Notes: generated from the sequence alone by a model not told the origin. A stretch of DNA of 64,000 nt from Petaurus breviceps papuanus (GCA_028583685.1 JAMXIF010000086.1:16515947-16579946), one strand, 5' to 3'. Shown: positions 9,991 through 21,993, counted from the first letter of the stretch. A program made the numbers and translations.

Positions 9991-12900
9991 AAACAAATAG
10001 GACCCCAAATCGTTTGGGGACAAGGGACAGAGCTCTCAGTTTCCCAATCTGCTTCTTACTGAGGGAGGATGTAGAGCTGTACCTGCCTCACAGGGTCTCA
10101 CCATTCAAGGGGCTGGGTCTGTAGCCAGTGTCCAGAACCTGGCTGATGTCAGGTCCAGGGGGTGATGGGTCATGGTCTTGGACAGTGGTTGATACTCAGC
10201 CTGAGATGTCATCTGCAAGTGAAGGGTGCTGAGCCTAGAAGACACAAATCTAGCAAAGAGATTAAACAAACAAGAGCCAAAAAGGAGTAGGAGGAAATTG
10301 ACCAGAAGTGGGGCAAATATGGGCTAGCATAATCCATTACTCAGACTATTTCACTTTCCTCTATATTTCTACATGCTTCATAAACAAGATACCTCATAAG
10401 TTTTTATTCTTTTACTAAGATAACTGTACTGCCTTAAACAAAAGAGGTTCCTGGCTTGAACCTCATGACTGAATAGTACACATACAGCCTTGTTTCACAA
10501 AGCTTGTTTATCTTCTGATTATATTCACTCTGGAAGAAAGAGATACTTCAGAAATTGAACCTTTTACATGTACATTCAGTTGTAAATGTTAACTTTTGCT
10601 TAGATAATGGAATAACTATAAATTCAGATCAAAACAGCAAGATCTCTTCTGCTTTACAACTCATTACATTAATTCAGCAATAAATTTATCTTGCAAATGA
10701 AGGTTTTAGTAGGCATTTTTAAATCACACTAGAGATTTAAAAAATTTCTTCTAAAAGTATTTTCCCCTTCTTTCAAAACAGTTTCAAGATTTATAAATGA
10801 TCACTAAATTTTTATGCAGAAAATTAGTTGAAAACTTTTAAAATTATCTTAAGCAGTTTGCATAACTTTCTGCACATGTTCTAATTCTAGATGAAAAATA
10901 ATATTAGATTTTCCAGTAAGCTAACACAAAAGAGCTCATATCTGTTACTGACTACTTGCTCTGATCATAGAAACCTGCTATAGAAGGAAAAAAACAGGGA
11001 CATGTGACATTCCAAATATGACAGGAGAAAACATCCTTAACTCTATTTTAAATTGAGGTAAAGTCACAGATATCCAACCAAGTAGAATCTGTTCCACCTC
11101 ATAGCTAGACTCAGAAATAGGTGGGAAACATTCCTTTTCAAAGGAACCCCATGGGTAAACTGAGCCAGGAGGGATCCCATCCCAGACTGAGGCTAAGATT
11201 GTCCCTTCGACCTTTACCAAATGTAGATTTCCACCTAACCTATCGACAGTACAGGATCACATTCCCTCTGAGTAGCTTGTGCCATTTTCTTTCAGATACT
11301 GATCTAATGCAGAAAACTATACCCAAATTCAAACTCAAAATAAAATGTAGTGATGGTCCCAAGTGCCTTTTACCTCAAACAACAAGCTTCACCAATCATA
11401 GCTTAGAGCCAGTTATAATTATTTCTATACTAATGGAGCTACAATGAGCAATAAAGATTCATCAGGTCTCACAAATATAAGGAATTCCATTTACCATCTT
11501 TCATTCTGAAATCTAAATTTATCCTTGCATAAAAGCCAGTTGATAGAAATCCTTTGTAATCTTTGCAACTTCTTAGTGAGTTAGGTTCATTTAAAAACTA
11601 CATAACTAAAACAAGTTCCTTTCCCAGGCTGAATAACCTTGCCCAACAGAGATAGTTTCTAGGGGATTTGGCAGTTTTACAACATCATACATGCAGGAGG
11701 ACTGTTCTGAATGGGCAAAACTAGTCAGTTTTCTTGGTGCCACAAATATCAACTTACCACTAGAAATCAATTACATTCTGGAATCTCACATAAATGGTGA
11801 ATGTGGTGATCCATAAACCTTCAAAAATTACATCCTTAGATGAAGCAAGTTTGAAAATCACATCCCTATATTTTTCTTTCCTTTTTTTTCCCCAGGTTTC
11901 TCATTTGCTCAATAAGAATTCTACAAAATACCTTTCCAATTCACCTTGTACAGAGAATCATTCATTTCATCATTAGTAATGTGGAAACTATAACTTTAAA
12001 TCACTGTATATTTCCAGAACAGGCAAAAAGTTAAATGAACAATTGGCTATCATAGTAAATATCAGCAGTATTATTACTACCTGTTTGTATCCCAAATATA
12101 ACAGCTTTAAATTATCAGATTTTATAACATAAAAAATCCAATTCACATGAAATAAACATAATAAGGTAGGGCTAGAAGAATTGATAAAATAATATAGCTG
12201 GTTTTACACAACTTTTTTCTCCATCTTTCAGTTTCAACAAAATTCACATTGAAAACTGCTTTATCTAACACCATTTCTGGCTTACAATGGTCATTCAACT
12301 TTTAAAGTATAAGAGGATTTTACAATTTAGAGATACTATAATAATACATATGACATTAATTGCATTTCCAAATAATCACAAACAAAAATTATTAGATAGA
12401 AAATTAGGCTTAACAAGTGCAGAGGCTTTTCTCCTCTCCCCACAGTTGCAGAGCCTGGTTGTGGACCCAGGGGTTTGAAAGGAGAGGGGGTCATCTGCAT
12501 GCCTAGAGGTGTGGGCTTCAGGGTACCCAGGGGCCCAGGGCTGTTGCCAATGGGGCCCTCGATATAGCTGCTATGCCTCCCCCCACCTTTTTTCAAGTGG
12601 GGAGGGCAACTCAAACTCCCTACTATTCTTCAGCACTCTCTTTCCTTAATCTGATCTGGTGGGAGAGGCTTTAACAAAATCTGCTCAAATGTTTTTAGCT
12701 GTTCTAACTTTTACTCCCATAAATTTCACTTATGTGTCCACTCCTTAGAAACTTCTTTGAAAGTGAGAGCTTTGAATCTGCTAGTCAAGTGAGTGGGACC
12801 CTGGTGTCCCCTTCTGTACTGGACAGCTCAAAGCTTCACCTCTGAGGTGTCTCTTTTACAGATCTATGTATTTTCCTAATTTGCCTCAGTGCCAAATACT

Positions 12901-14028
12901 ATAATAAATTCTGACTTATCTTTAACATCAAATTAGGAGTGACACTCTTCAAAAATGACTGGAATGTATTCAGTTGCCTTTCAGTTGCATTCTGATACTC
13001 AAAACTTTTCTCTTTTAGGTAAGGCAGGAAATAGTTAAATGTTGGTCTGCCTGCCTCTTTGATCTGAGGGGAAAAGATTCCCTCCCTTTCTTATCATCTT
13101 CTCCTCACTCCACTTGGCCAGAGTGGAATGAAGAGGAGGAGATTTTCAAACTTCTAAAATCTTAAAACTTCTGTTCACACTTTCCAATAGAAAATAACTT
13201 ATACCTATCTTAACTTCTTACCGATGCTCCTTCCTTTGCTACATGCTTAAACTTTCTTGCTTTACCTACTGTCTACTCATCCTTCTGTTGGACTTTGATT
13301 AAAGCCCCTTTAAAACCACACATACCTTATTTCTTTCTAATTCTGACCTGATACTTCTCCTACACTCTTAGACTTGCATTTACCATCATATAACCTAAAC
13401 AAGACAATATTTTCCTGTCTTTCTCTCCCTCTCCAGCCTGCTTTCAACAACAGGTGAAGGGAGGAGAACGGAAAGAGATAACAGCATTCCAAAGAAATGT
13501 CCGGCAGTCTGGCTGCAGTTTAAACCTTACAGGGTGTTAGATTACTCACTCATTCACACAGCAACACAAAAACAGAACAGATAAAGAAACTGACAGGAAG
13601 GTTCCAAAAGCTCACAGAGGATTATCAGAAATCCTTGGCACAAATCATATATTTGCTGGGCCTCCAGATAGATGCTAATGGAAGCCAGGTAAGACTTGCT
13701 TTAAGATAACCTAGGGGCAGATCCCCAGGTATAGGAGAAACTGGCAATCCTTTCTTCCTGCCCTTTAGCCAAAGAGTACCTGCAGTCGCTGCTCCAGCTC
13801 TTGGTGTCCTGAGAAAGGAGCTTTACCTGCAAGTGTTCCCAGACTGGGCATACCTGTCTAGAGGGAAGTATGCCAAAGTCTAAGGTAGACCCACCCCGGT
13901 CTATTGAAGACTGTAACCCACGTCCCCACAAGCCTTCCTAGGTGCTTGAGGGGGAGAACACTAACACACAGGGAGGAGGTGAAAGGAGCTTACCATGACT
14001 CCAAGAAAGCTTGAGACCTCAGACTTGC
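9991..14028 (-). other. Retroviral interior without recognised genes
   Basis: Mostly AT-rich. A proline-rich stretch on the minus strand near 12610-12400 recalls a gag-type linker, but the match is only compositional. No reverse transcriptase or envelope motif was seen by eye. It may be a non-coding interior as in non-autonomous retroviral families. Confidence 0.4.
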
Positions 14029-14049
14029 CTCCTGGCTGGCTTGCCAAAA
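14029..14049 (-). other. Candidate primer-binding site
   Basis: Directly downstream of the 5' LTR on the minus strand: ttttggcaagccagccagga. It starts with TGG, as primer-binding sites complementary to a tRNA CCA end do. I cannot assign the tRNA. A splice-donor-like 'atggtaagc' lies about 40 bases further on (near 13990). Confidence 0.55.
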
Positions 14050-14793
14050 TGATGAGGAGGCAATAGGTGTTACAGGGGCTCCAATCAATTACCAGAGTTC
14101 CTGCTAGGCAGTCTGGAAGGAATTCACTAGGCCCAAGCAATCTTTTGAGTCAGGATTGTAAAAGTTTATTGTTACACTATGCAGCGGGCAGGAGGTCTTA
14201 GGGAAGCTGCAAACTTAAAGAAGTCATAGGTATAGTTTATAAAGAGTTATAATAGTAAATCAGATGTCAACTATGCTAACTAGGTGAGGAAGAATGGGAT
14301 TAGGGAGGAATTAAGGAGTGGTCAGTACTTAAAGGAACATGCACTTTTATTATCTACTACACAGGTGTATTGCCCATAATTCACTGGGAAATAGCCCAAG
14401 GCAGGGCTACCTGGAGGTGTGGTTTTAGGCTTGAAACGTCACTAAGTCAACTAGCAGTCAGGGCTGACTGAGAAGTGCCTAGTCTGCCACCCATCAGTGT
14501 CATGTTTGACAAGATGGATGTTGGGAACCAAAGCTAATGGGGATTCAGTATGTGTACAATTGGCTGAGGAGTTAACTTACAGATAGTTCATTGAAGGATT
14601 CATAGGTGCATCTGGCCATTATACTAACGGGAGATAAACAGTTCATAAACTGTTTCTAGGCAGAGTGCTGGTGGGGGGAAAGGGGAGAGATGATGCTCCG
14701 AGGCTGGGGGGGGAATGTGATTTTGCAAACTGGTTTTATAAATTGATTTTACAAACTGATGTTACAAACATAGACACCCCAAGCACCCCATCA
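14050..14793 (-). repeat. 5' LTR of the endogenous retrovirus
   Basis: Plus strand starts TGATGAGGAGG and ends CCCCATCA, so the LTR has matching TGATG...CATCA ends. An AATAAA polyadenylation signal lies on the minus strand near 14170, about 120 bases before the LTR's end. It is the longer of the two copies. Confidence 0.85.
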
Positions 14794-14797
14794 GAGG

Positions 14798-15024
14798 CAT
14801 GGTTTCAAGTAGTAAGCTAGAGACTTCAGGAGCCAGATGGTTTCTCATCTAGAAAGAGCTACCTCCGGAGAAATGCCATTTTGCCTGGTTAATTCATGCT
14901 TCTACCCACTACAAGATAGGCATGTGTAATTGGACTTCAGTAGTCACCAATATGGTAACGGGTGTAGGACAAGTTCTTCCAGTTGGCTGAGCACCAGGCT
15001 GTATAACTGACAAGCAAAATAAGG
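14798..15024. other. Unique sequence between the retrovirus and the L1
   Basis: Flanking DNA. Joining 9474 to this edge through one copy of GAGG gives the pre-insertion site. Nothing else recognised. Confidence 0.4.
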
Positions 15025-15701
15025 CCTAATTAAAAGAGATAATCAGGAAAACTGCATTTTGCTAAAAGGTACACAGACAATGAATTTATCAGTACTGAAA
15101 ATATATGCACCAAATGTAAGAGCATTCAAATTCTTAAAGGAAAAGTTAAATGAGTTATAGGAGGAAATAGACAGTAAAACTATATTAGTGAGGGACCTCC
15201 GTTTGCTCCTCTCAGACTAAATAAATCTAACCTTAAAATAAATAGGGACAAAGTTAAGGACAGGAATACAATTTTGGAAAAATTAGATATGATAGACCTC
15301 TGGAGAACATTGAATGGGAACAGAAAGGAGTATATCTATTTCCTCCACCGTACATGGTACCATAAAAACTGAGCATGTATTAGGGCATGAAAACCTGAGA
15401 AACAAATGTAGAAAAGCAGAAATATTAAATGCATCTTTTTTAAACCATTATGTTTAATAAAATCCTTGGAAGTATAGATCAAAAATTAATTGGAAAATAA
15501 ATAACTTAATCCCAAAGAATGGGTGAATCAAAGAAAAAAATAATAGTTTTAATAATTTCATTAAAGAAAATGACAACAATGAGACAACATATCAACGTTT
15601 GTGAGATATAGCCAAAGCAGTACTTAAGGAAAAATTTCTGTATCTAAACATTTACACTAATAAAAGAGAGAAAGGCCAGATGAATAAATTGGGAATTCAA
15701 C

Positions 15702-16170
15702 TGAGAAAAAGTATTATTTTTATATTATATTAAAGACCAATTTTATATACAGGACTCAGAGATCCTCCTTTTCCTTTCTAATCCAAAGTCCAGTCTCTCA
15801 ATGACATTTTTGACCTTGCCCAAATATTCATGCCACCTGGCCTTCACATCTTGTTTGTAACCTCACCATTGTTCTACTCAGGTAGGATTGGGTGGAGAAT
15901 AGATTCTTTTGTATAAATTACTGAGGGCAGAATGAACTGGTAAATGCTGAGCTGATCAGAGTCACCATGCCCCAGCCCCTTAGAAAAAGCCTATCTCTCT
16001 TTATGATATTCATCCTCTCATTAATTGTTAACCAATCAGAGTTGATTTTCACCCTCAGGAAAGGAAAAATACCCCATTGATCTCAGTTTATTGATTATTT
16101 CCTAGTCTGCTTCATAAACTGATTATTAGTTATCCAGAAACTATGTCTCTCAGAATTTTCAATCACCTCA
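15702..16170 (+). mobile_element. Solo LTR inside the L1
   Basis: Starts TGAG, ends CTCA, and is flanked by the four-base repeat CAAC (15698-15701 and 16171-16174). Removing it with one CAAC restores a continuous L1 reading (gggaattcaac/taaaaagaaa). The 3' part 'aaactatgtctctcag' recurs in an LTR near 42860 on the other strand, supporting the LTR call. Orientation was set from that shared end. Age unknown, but younger than the L1. Confidence 0.75.
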
Positions 16171-17251
16171 CAACTAAAAAGAAACCTAGAAAAATAACAG
16201 CCCCCCCCCATTAAATACCAAAACAGAAATTCCGAAAATCAAAGGTGAAATTAACAAGATTGAAAGTAATAGGCCTCATTGAACTAATAACACCAGGAAG
16301 TGTATTTTTTGAAACAAACAATAAAATAGATAAGCCTATTAACTCATTTGATTTTTAAAAAGAGAGAAAATCAAATTATTAGTATCAAACATGAAAAAGA
16401 AGAATTCAAAACCATTGAAAAGGAAATAAAATCAATTATTAGGAGCTATTTTGCCCAACTATATACCAGTGAAATCAACAACCTAAGTGAAAATGGAGGA
16501 ATATTTACAAAAATATAAATTGTCCGATTAATAGAAGATGAAATGAAATATTTAAATAGCCCTATCATAGAAAAAGAAATTGAACAAATAATAAGTGAAT
16601 CCCTAAGGGGAAAAAAAACAATTCAGGAGCAGATGAATTTACAAGTGATTCCTACTAAACACTTAAAGAACAATTAATTTCAAAACTGTATAAACTGCAA
16701 ACATTTTTGTTTGTTTTTTTAAAAAGGAGTCCTACTACAATCCTTCTTTGACACAAACTTACCTTTTACCTTGATATCTTGAAACCAGAGAGAGCCAAAA
16801 CAGAGAAAGAAATATATACACCAATTTCCCTAATAAATATTGATGCAAAAAAACTTTTAAAAGACACTAGCAAGGTGATTACAGCAATATGTCACAAAGA
16901 TCATACACTGACATCAGACTAGATTTATTTCAGGAATGCAGAGCTGGTTCAGTATTAGGAAACTTAAAAGTATAATTGGCCATTTCAGTAACAAAAAGAA
17001 CAAAAATCATATGATTATTTCAACTGATGCAGAAAAAGGTTTTGATAAAATATATCTGTCCTTGTTAACAAACATTAGAAAGCACAGAAATAAATGGAGC
17101 TTTCCTTAAAATTATAATCAATGTCTATCAAAAATCGAGAGCAAACATTATCTGTAACATGGATACAGCTTTCCAGTAAGATCAGGAGGGAAGGAAGGAT
17201 GTTCATTATCACCCTAATTATTCAATATCATACTAGAAATGAAAGCTATCT

Positions 17252-17400
17252 GGGGCGGCTAGTTGGCACAGTGAATAGAGCACTGGCCCTGGAGTCAGGA
17301 AGACCTGAGTTCAAATCTGGCCTCATTTACTAGCCATGTGACCTTGGGCAAGTCCCTTAACCCCAATTGCCCTGCCTTCCCCCCTCCAAAAGGCAAAAAA
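17252..17400 (+). repeat. SINE 'A' (L1-tailed, WSINE-like)
   Basis: tRNA-like head 'ggggcggctagttggcacag', body 'agacctgagttcaaatctgg', 'gtgaccttgggcaagtccct', end 'aaccccaattgccc', then 'ccctccaaaaggcaaaaaag'. This is a common tRNA-SINE type in Australian marsupials. Its A-rich tail has become the GAAA/GGAA microsatellite that follows. Confidence 0.85.
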
Positions 17401-17463
17401 GAAAGAAAGGAAGGAAGGAAGAAGGAAGGAAGGAAGGAAAGAAGGAAGGAAGGGAGGAAAGAA

Positions 17464-17520
<57 letters not shown>

Positions 17521-17576
17521 NNNNNNNNNNAAGGAAGGAAGGAAGGAAGAAACAAAGAAAGAAAGAGAAAGAAAGA
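17401..17576. repeat. GAAA/GGAA microsatellite with assembly gap
   Basis: Long polypurine run of gaaa and ggaa units with ten Ns at 17521-17530. The gap presumably marks an array the assembly could not resolve. Open frames spanning it are artefacts of the simple repeat (Lys/Arg/Glu on one strand, Ser/Phe/Leu on the other). Confidence 0.95.
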
Positions 17577-18283
17577 GGTTATATCCCAAAGAGATCATAG
17601 AAGTGGGAGGAAGACCCATATGTACAAAAATGTTTATAGCAGCTCTTTTTGTGGTGGCAAAGAATTGGAAATTAAGGGGGTGCCCATCAATTGGGGAATG
17701 GCTGAACAAGTTGTGGTATATGCATGTTATGGAATACTATTGTGCTATAAGAAACAAGGAGCAGACGGTCTTCATATTTGCCTGGAGAGGCTTATACAAA
17801 CTGATGCTGAGTGAGAAGAGTAGAACCAGGAGAAATTTGTACACAATTACAGACACAACATATGTGTGATGACCAACTTTGATAGACTGGACTCTTCTCA
17901 GCAATGCAGTGATATAAGTCAATCCCAAAAGACTCATGATGGAGAGAAATATGTGCATCCAGAGAAAGAACTAGAAAGAACTGAGTTTATATCCAGGTGG
18001 AAGCAAAATACCTGATCTTTTTCCTTCTCTTGTTTGGTTTTATTATTATTATTATTATTTTTTACCATTTTTCATTCCAGCTGGTACAATCCATCTTTAT
18101 AACCTGACTAATGTATAATGTGAAAGTATTTACAGATCCTATACTTGACTATATGCTGCCATGCGGGGGGAGGGGGACAAAATGTGAAACTCAAGGAATT
18201 GTGGAATTGAATCTTGTAAACTAAAAGGAAACAAACAAATTAATTTAAAAAATAAATTAAAAAAAAGAAAGGAAGGAAGGAAG
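17577..18283 (+). mobile_element. 5'-truncated younger L1 3' end
   Basis: The ORF2 C-terminus is readable: TKMFIAALFVVAKNWK, GCPSIGEWLNKLWY, MEYYCAIRNKEQ. This matches the conserved end of mammalian L1 ORF2. About 400 bases of 3' UTR and an A-rich tail follow (to ~18270). It sits inside reverse-transcriptase sequence of the older L1, so it is a later insertion. Its 5' side meets the microsatellite and gap, so the full length is uncertain. Confidence 0.8.
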
Positions 18284-18497
18284 GAAATTATCACAAGAAA
18301 ACAAGAAAAAGAAATGGAAGGAACAAACATAGACAATGAGGAAGCAAAACTATCACTTTTTGCAGATGATATGCTGGTTTACTTAGAGAACCCTAGAGAG
18401 TCAACCAAAAAAAACTAATCAAAACAGTTAACAACTTCTGCAAAGTTGCAGGATATAAAATAAAGTCCCATAAATAATCAGCATTTCTGCATATTAC

Positions 18498-19898
18498 CAT
18501 GCTTGCTCAGGTTCTGTATAATGGACAATGCTCTCAAACTTTCCCAGTCACCAGTGGAGGTGAGCAGGGCTGTGTGCTTACTCCCATGCTTTTTTAGCAT
18601 GAGATTGTTGGACACTTTCAATACAGACATAAACAGTATCAAGTTCAGCTACCATACTGACAGAAAATTATTTAAATTGAAAAAGCTACAAGCCAAGACT
18701 AAAGTAGAGGAAGAGTTGGTGCATATTTTTTGTTCATAGATGATCGTGCACTCAATGCTGCCTCTGAAGCTGAGATGCAACAAAGTATGCATCAGTTCTT
18801 TGCTACTTGTGCTAATTTTGGCCTAACAATTAAAACCAAGAAAATAGTGGTTTTGCACCAGACAGTACCACAGCATCTATACATGAAACCATTGGTTACA
18901 GCAAATGGAGAAATTTAGAATATTGTGCATAAGTTCATTTAGCTCAGCAATATACTTTCCAGGGATATACACATAGATGATGAAGTTGACACAGGCATTG
19001 TCAGAGCTAGCTCAATATTTGGAAGGCTCCAAAGAAAAGTGTGGGAAAGAAGAGGCATTAGACTGCATCAAACTGAAGGTCTACAGAACTATTTTGCTAA
19101 CATTATTGTATGCCTGTGAAACCTAGATAGTATACCAGCCTCATGCTAAGAAACTGAATCACTTCCATTTGAATTGTCTTAGGAAGATTCTGAGTATCCT
19201 CTGGCAAGATAAGATACTGGATACTGAGATCCTTTCTTGAGCTAAAATGCCAGGCATTCAAACTCTCCTGCAGACAGTGCAGCTCTGATGGGCTGGCCAT
19301 GTTGTTCCAATTTGAAAAGTGTGTTTGCCTAAAAGACTTATTTTATGGAGAACTCACACAAGGCAAGCACTCACATGGAGGTCAGAAGAAGCAATATAAG
19401 GATGCTCTTAATGTCTCTTTGGAATCAATTGTGAGACATGGGAGACAATGGCACAGGACCATCCAGCATGGTGTGCCCACATCAAAAAGGTACTGTACTC
19501 TATGAGCAAAGCAGAATTGCAATAGCTCAAATGCAACATGAGAAGCACAAATTTAGAGTCATCTCCACTCCAAATGTTCGTATGGATTATTTGTGCTCAG
19601 ACTGTGGTAAAGACTTCCAAACTTAGGGGCGGCTAAGTGGAGCAGTGAATAGAGCACCGGCCCTGAAGTCAGGAGGACCTGAGTTCAAATGTGGCCTCAG
19701 ACACTTAACACAAAATCTAGCCGTGTGACCTCGGGCAAATCACTTAACCCCAACTGCCCTCCAAAAAGCAAAAAACAAACAAAAAAAAATACTTCCAAAC
19801 TTGTATTGACCTGATCAGCCATGGTTAGACACACTCTACCTTGATCCCAGCATGGTGAAGCAATTTTGGTCCTCTTCAAGAAAGAAGGACAGCAACCA
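18498..19898 (+). mobile_element. Non-L1 LINE 3' half (RTE/CR1 grade), 8-bp target duplication
   Basis: Inserted in L1 ORF2 between copies of catattac (18490-18497 and 19899-19906). It reads as a reverse transcriptase with QAKTKVEEELVHI, a decayed catalytic box (FIDDRALNAASEAEMQ) and FGLTIKTKK. Downstream come [32 protein letters not shown] and a terminal CSDCGK zinc-finger-like motif. This arrangement is common in vertebrate LINEs other than L1. The 3' end is 'gtcctcttcaagaaagaagg' plus acagcaacca. Frame breaks throughout; 5' truncated. Clade assignment is uncertain. Confidence 0.7.
19626..19790 (+). repeat. SINE 'A' inside the LINE, with 12-bp target duplication
   Basis: Head 'ggggcggctaagtggagcag', A-rich tail to 19790, flanked by acttccaaactt at 19613-19624 and 19791-19802. 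It interrupts the LINE's terminal zinc-finger codons, so it is the youngest layer of this nest. Confidence 0.92.
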
Positions 19899-20030
19899 CA
19901 TATTACTAATGTGACCTAGCAAAGAGAAATTAAAACAACTAAGGACAATATAAATTACTCTAAATGTAATACTCTAAATGACACATTAAGGAATTATATG
20001 AAAATTACTACAAAATACTCTGGGGTTTTT

Positions 20031-20564
20031 TTTATAGTTGTCAATTTTTTTTAATTTTATTTTAGACTCAAATGCCAGAACAGAAATACAGAATAGAGAA
20101 AAGAAATAAAACCACATCATAAACTTATATATTGGAACTTAAATACAAAGTAAGGAAGGAACAAAAAGAATGTCATGTGCATAGCAGATTATCAGAGAAG
20201 ATTCAAAATATGTAACAATAAATTTTCATTTTGAGAAAGCCTGTATGATAAATACTACATGTTGTGTTGAGAGCTGTCCATCTTTGCTTTCCAGTGAGTT
20301 TTCTTTTGTTTTCTGCTGTGCACTTTTTTACTTTGTTCTTTTTTCCCCTCTCCCCCCCAGGCTACAGTTGTGTGGATATATTTTTCTATAGCTATAAATA
20401 TATACATATACATATACATATATAGACATATACTTTCCCAAATTCTACTCCTGATATTTGTTTTTATGTTTGTGCATATCTCTTGTTTCCTATCCCTCCT
20501 GCCTCCTCTGCTTTACTTCTACCCACTACCTTGACTTCCTATTACTTGCCTATCCCCTCCCAAA
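20031..20564. repeat. Unidentified block interrupting the L1
   Basis: About 530 bases, T-rich at the left with TA-rich microsatellite at 20395-20430, placed between two stretches of L1 ORF2. L1 reading stops at 'caaaatactctgggg' and resumes near 'atactacctaaattaaatta'. It may be an antisense L1 3' UTR of another subfamily. I could not establish target duplications. Confidence 0.4.
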
Positions 20565-21659
20565 TGACAATACTACCTAAATTAAATTACTCAGTGTCAC
20601 ACTAATTCAGCTACTAAAGATTTACTTTGTAGAGCTAGAAAACAATAATAAAATTTATCTGGAGGAACAAAAGTTCAAGAATATCAAGAGAATGGGAAAA
20701 AAAGGAAAGGAAAGAGGCATAGATTTTAAGATATAGTACAAAGCTGTAATCATCAAAACAGTTTTTTATACTGGGTAAGAAATAGAGAGATTGATAACAG
20801 ATTAGGTCCACAAAATATAGAAGAAAATGAACACAGAACTTAGAATCTGTGGATTAACATCTCACATTGTATATCAAAATAAGCTCAAAATGGGTGTATT
20901 ATTTAGATGTAAAGGATGATATCATAGGTAAATTAGTGGATCAGGGAAGAAATTATCTGTCAGATCTGTGGAAAGATGAAGAGTTCATGGCCAACAAGAG
21001 ACTGAGAGGTTCACAGGAGGTAAAATAGATAATTTTCATTACATAAAATTTAAAAAGTTTTTTGCACCAACAAAACCAATGCAGCTAAAATTAGAAAAAA
21101 GCAGAGACTGTAAAAATATTTGCCTTAAGTTTCTCTGATAAAGGTCTTATTTTTAAACATATAGGGAACCAAGTCAAATCTACAAAAATAAGAGCCATTA
21201 CCCAACTGATAAATGATGAAATCATATAAATAGGCAGTTTTGAGAAAAAGAAATCAAAGCTATCAATAGGCATATAAAATGTTCTAAATCACTAATAAAA
21301 TGTGAGGTTCCATCTCACATCCATCATATTGACTAATATGATTTTTAAAAGGGGAGGGAAATGACAAATATTGGAGAAGATATGGAAAAACAGGTACACT
21401 AATGCAATGTTGGTAGAGCTGTGAACTAGTTCCGTCATTCTGGAATGCAATTTGGAACTGTGCCTGAAAAACTATTAAATCAGGCATGCAACTTTGATAC
21501 AGCAATACCACAATTAGAGTTCTACCTCAGAGAGCCCAAAGAGGAAAAGGACTCACATGTAAAAATAAAATTATGGCAGCCTTTTTTTGTAATAGTCTCT
21601 GTGGTTCAAAATATTTTTAAAGAGATGACATACTTAAAATGCAGAGAAAGCTGCTGTCT

Positions 21660-21712
21660 GTGTGCATGTGTGTGTGTGCATGCATGCGTGTGTGTGTGTG
21701 TATGTGTGTTTA
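21660..21712. repeat. TG-rich microsatellite
   Basis: Imperfect (tg)n with tgca interruptions. Confidence 0.9.
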
Positions 21713-21839
21713 ATGGCCAATGTAGACATCACTTTGCTAGACTCTGAGGGTTTGGCTCTTATTCAATTGGGGGATAAAGGTGAGGAAGACAGATTGGAAA
21801 TATACATAAAAATAAATTTGCTTTTAATAACCAAAAAAA

Positions 21840-21993
21840 CTATGTTAAACCTTTATATCTCCAGCATTTCCTTACTTAATAACTCTGTCAGAAAGGAAAC
21901 AAGGTTAGTCTGGCATGTTCTGTTCTTACTAAAGCTATGCTGATTCTTTTTTACCACCAGTTCTTTCTCTAGCTATTCATTAATCATCTTTTC
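21840..21993 (-). mobile_element. CR1-like LINE reverse transcriptase fragment
   Basis: On the minus strand one frame reads LEKELVVKKNQHSFSKN, then RTCQTNLVSFLTELLS. That is the 'QHGF.K..SC.TNL.SF' block of CR1/jockey-type reverse transcriptases. A second piece of the same protein type lies at 25925-26060, upstream in minus-strand order, so both probably come from one old LINE separated by the half-L1 and other insertions. Confidence 0.5.

Larger units (their letters stand above)
9479..14793 (-). mobile_element. Endogenous retrovirus with two LTRs, gene-poor interior
   Basis: Two related LTRs (9479-9980 and 14050-14793) bound about 4.07 kb of interior. The four-base direct repeat GAGG lies just outside both ends (9475-9478 and 14794-14797), the duplication size typical of gammaretrovirus-like class I elements. 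Minus orientation is shown by a polypurine tract beside the left LTR and a primer-binding-like TGGCAAGCCAGCC beside the right LTR. Aligned LTR parts differ by roughly 28 of 450 bases by eye (about 6%), so it is a fossil of perhaps 10-20 million years at mammalian neutral rates. No gag, pol or env is recognisable; it looks non-autonomous or deeply decayed. Confidence 0.85.
15025..21630 (+). mobile_element. Old plus-strand L1 (ORF2) split by several younger insertions
   Basis: L1 ORF2 segments occur in order on the plus strand: endonuclease-like at 15025-15701, linker at 16171-16850, reverse transcriptase at 16850-17250 and 18284-18489 (including a clear [15 protein letters not shown] stretch), and the C-terminal part at 19907-20030 and 20565-21630. 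The gaps hold an LTR, a SINE plus microsatellite, another L1 3' end, a different LINE and one further block. The 5' end and 3' UTR are absent. Many stops interrupt the frame, so the element is long dead. Confidence 0.8.

Noticed and set aside
12336-12614. Proline-rich minus frame as a host gene
   Set aside because: It lies inside the endogenous retrovirus and is at most a gag-like remnant by composition.
17295-17814. Lys/Arg/Glu-rich and Ser/Phe/Leu-rich frames over 80-158 codons
   Set aside because: Produced by the GAAA/GGAA microsatellite and the assembly gap, plus the end of an L1.
20395-20430. TA-rich stretch as a promoter
   Set aside because: Simple repeat within transposon-derived DNA, with no initiation context.
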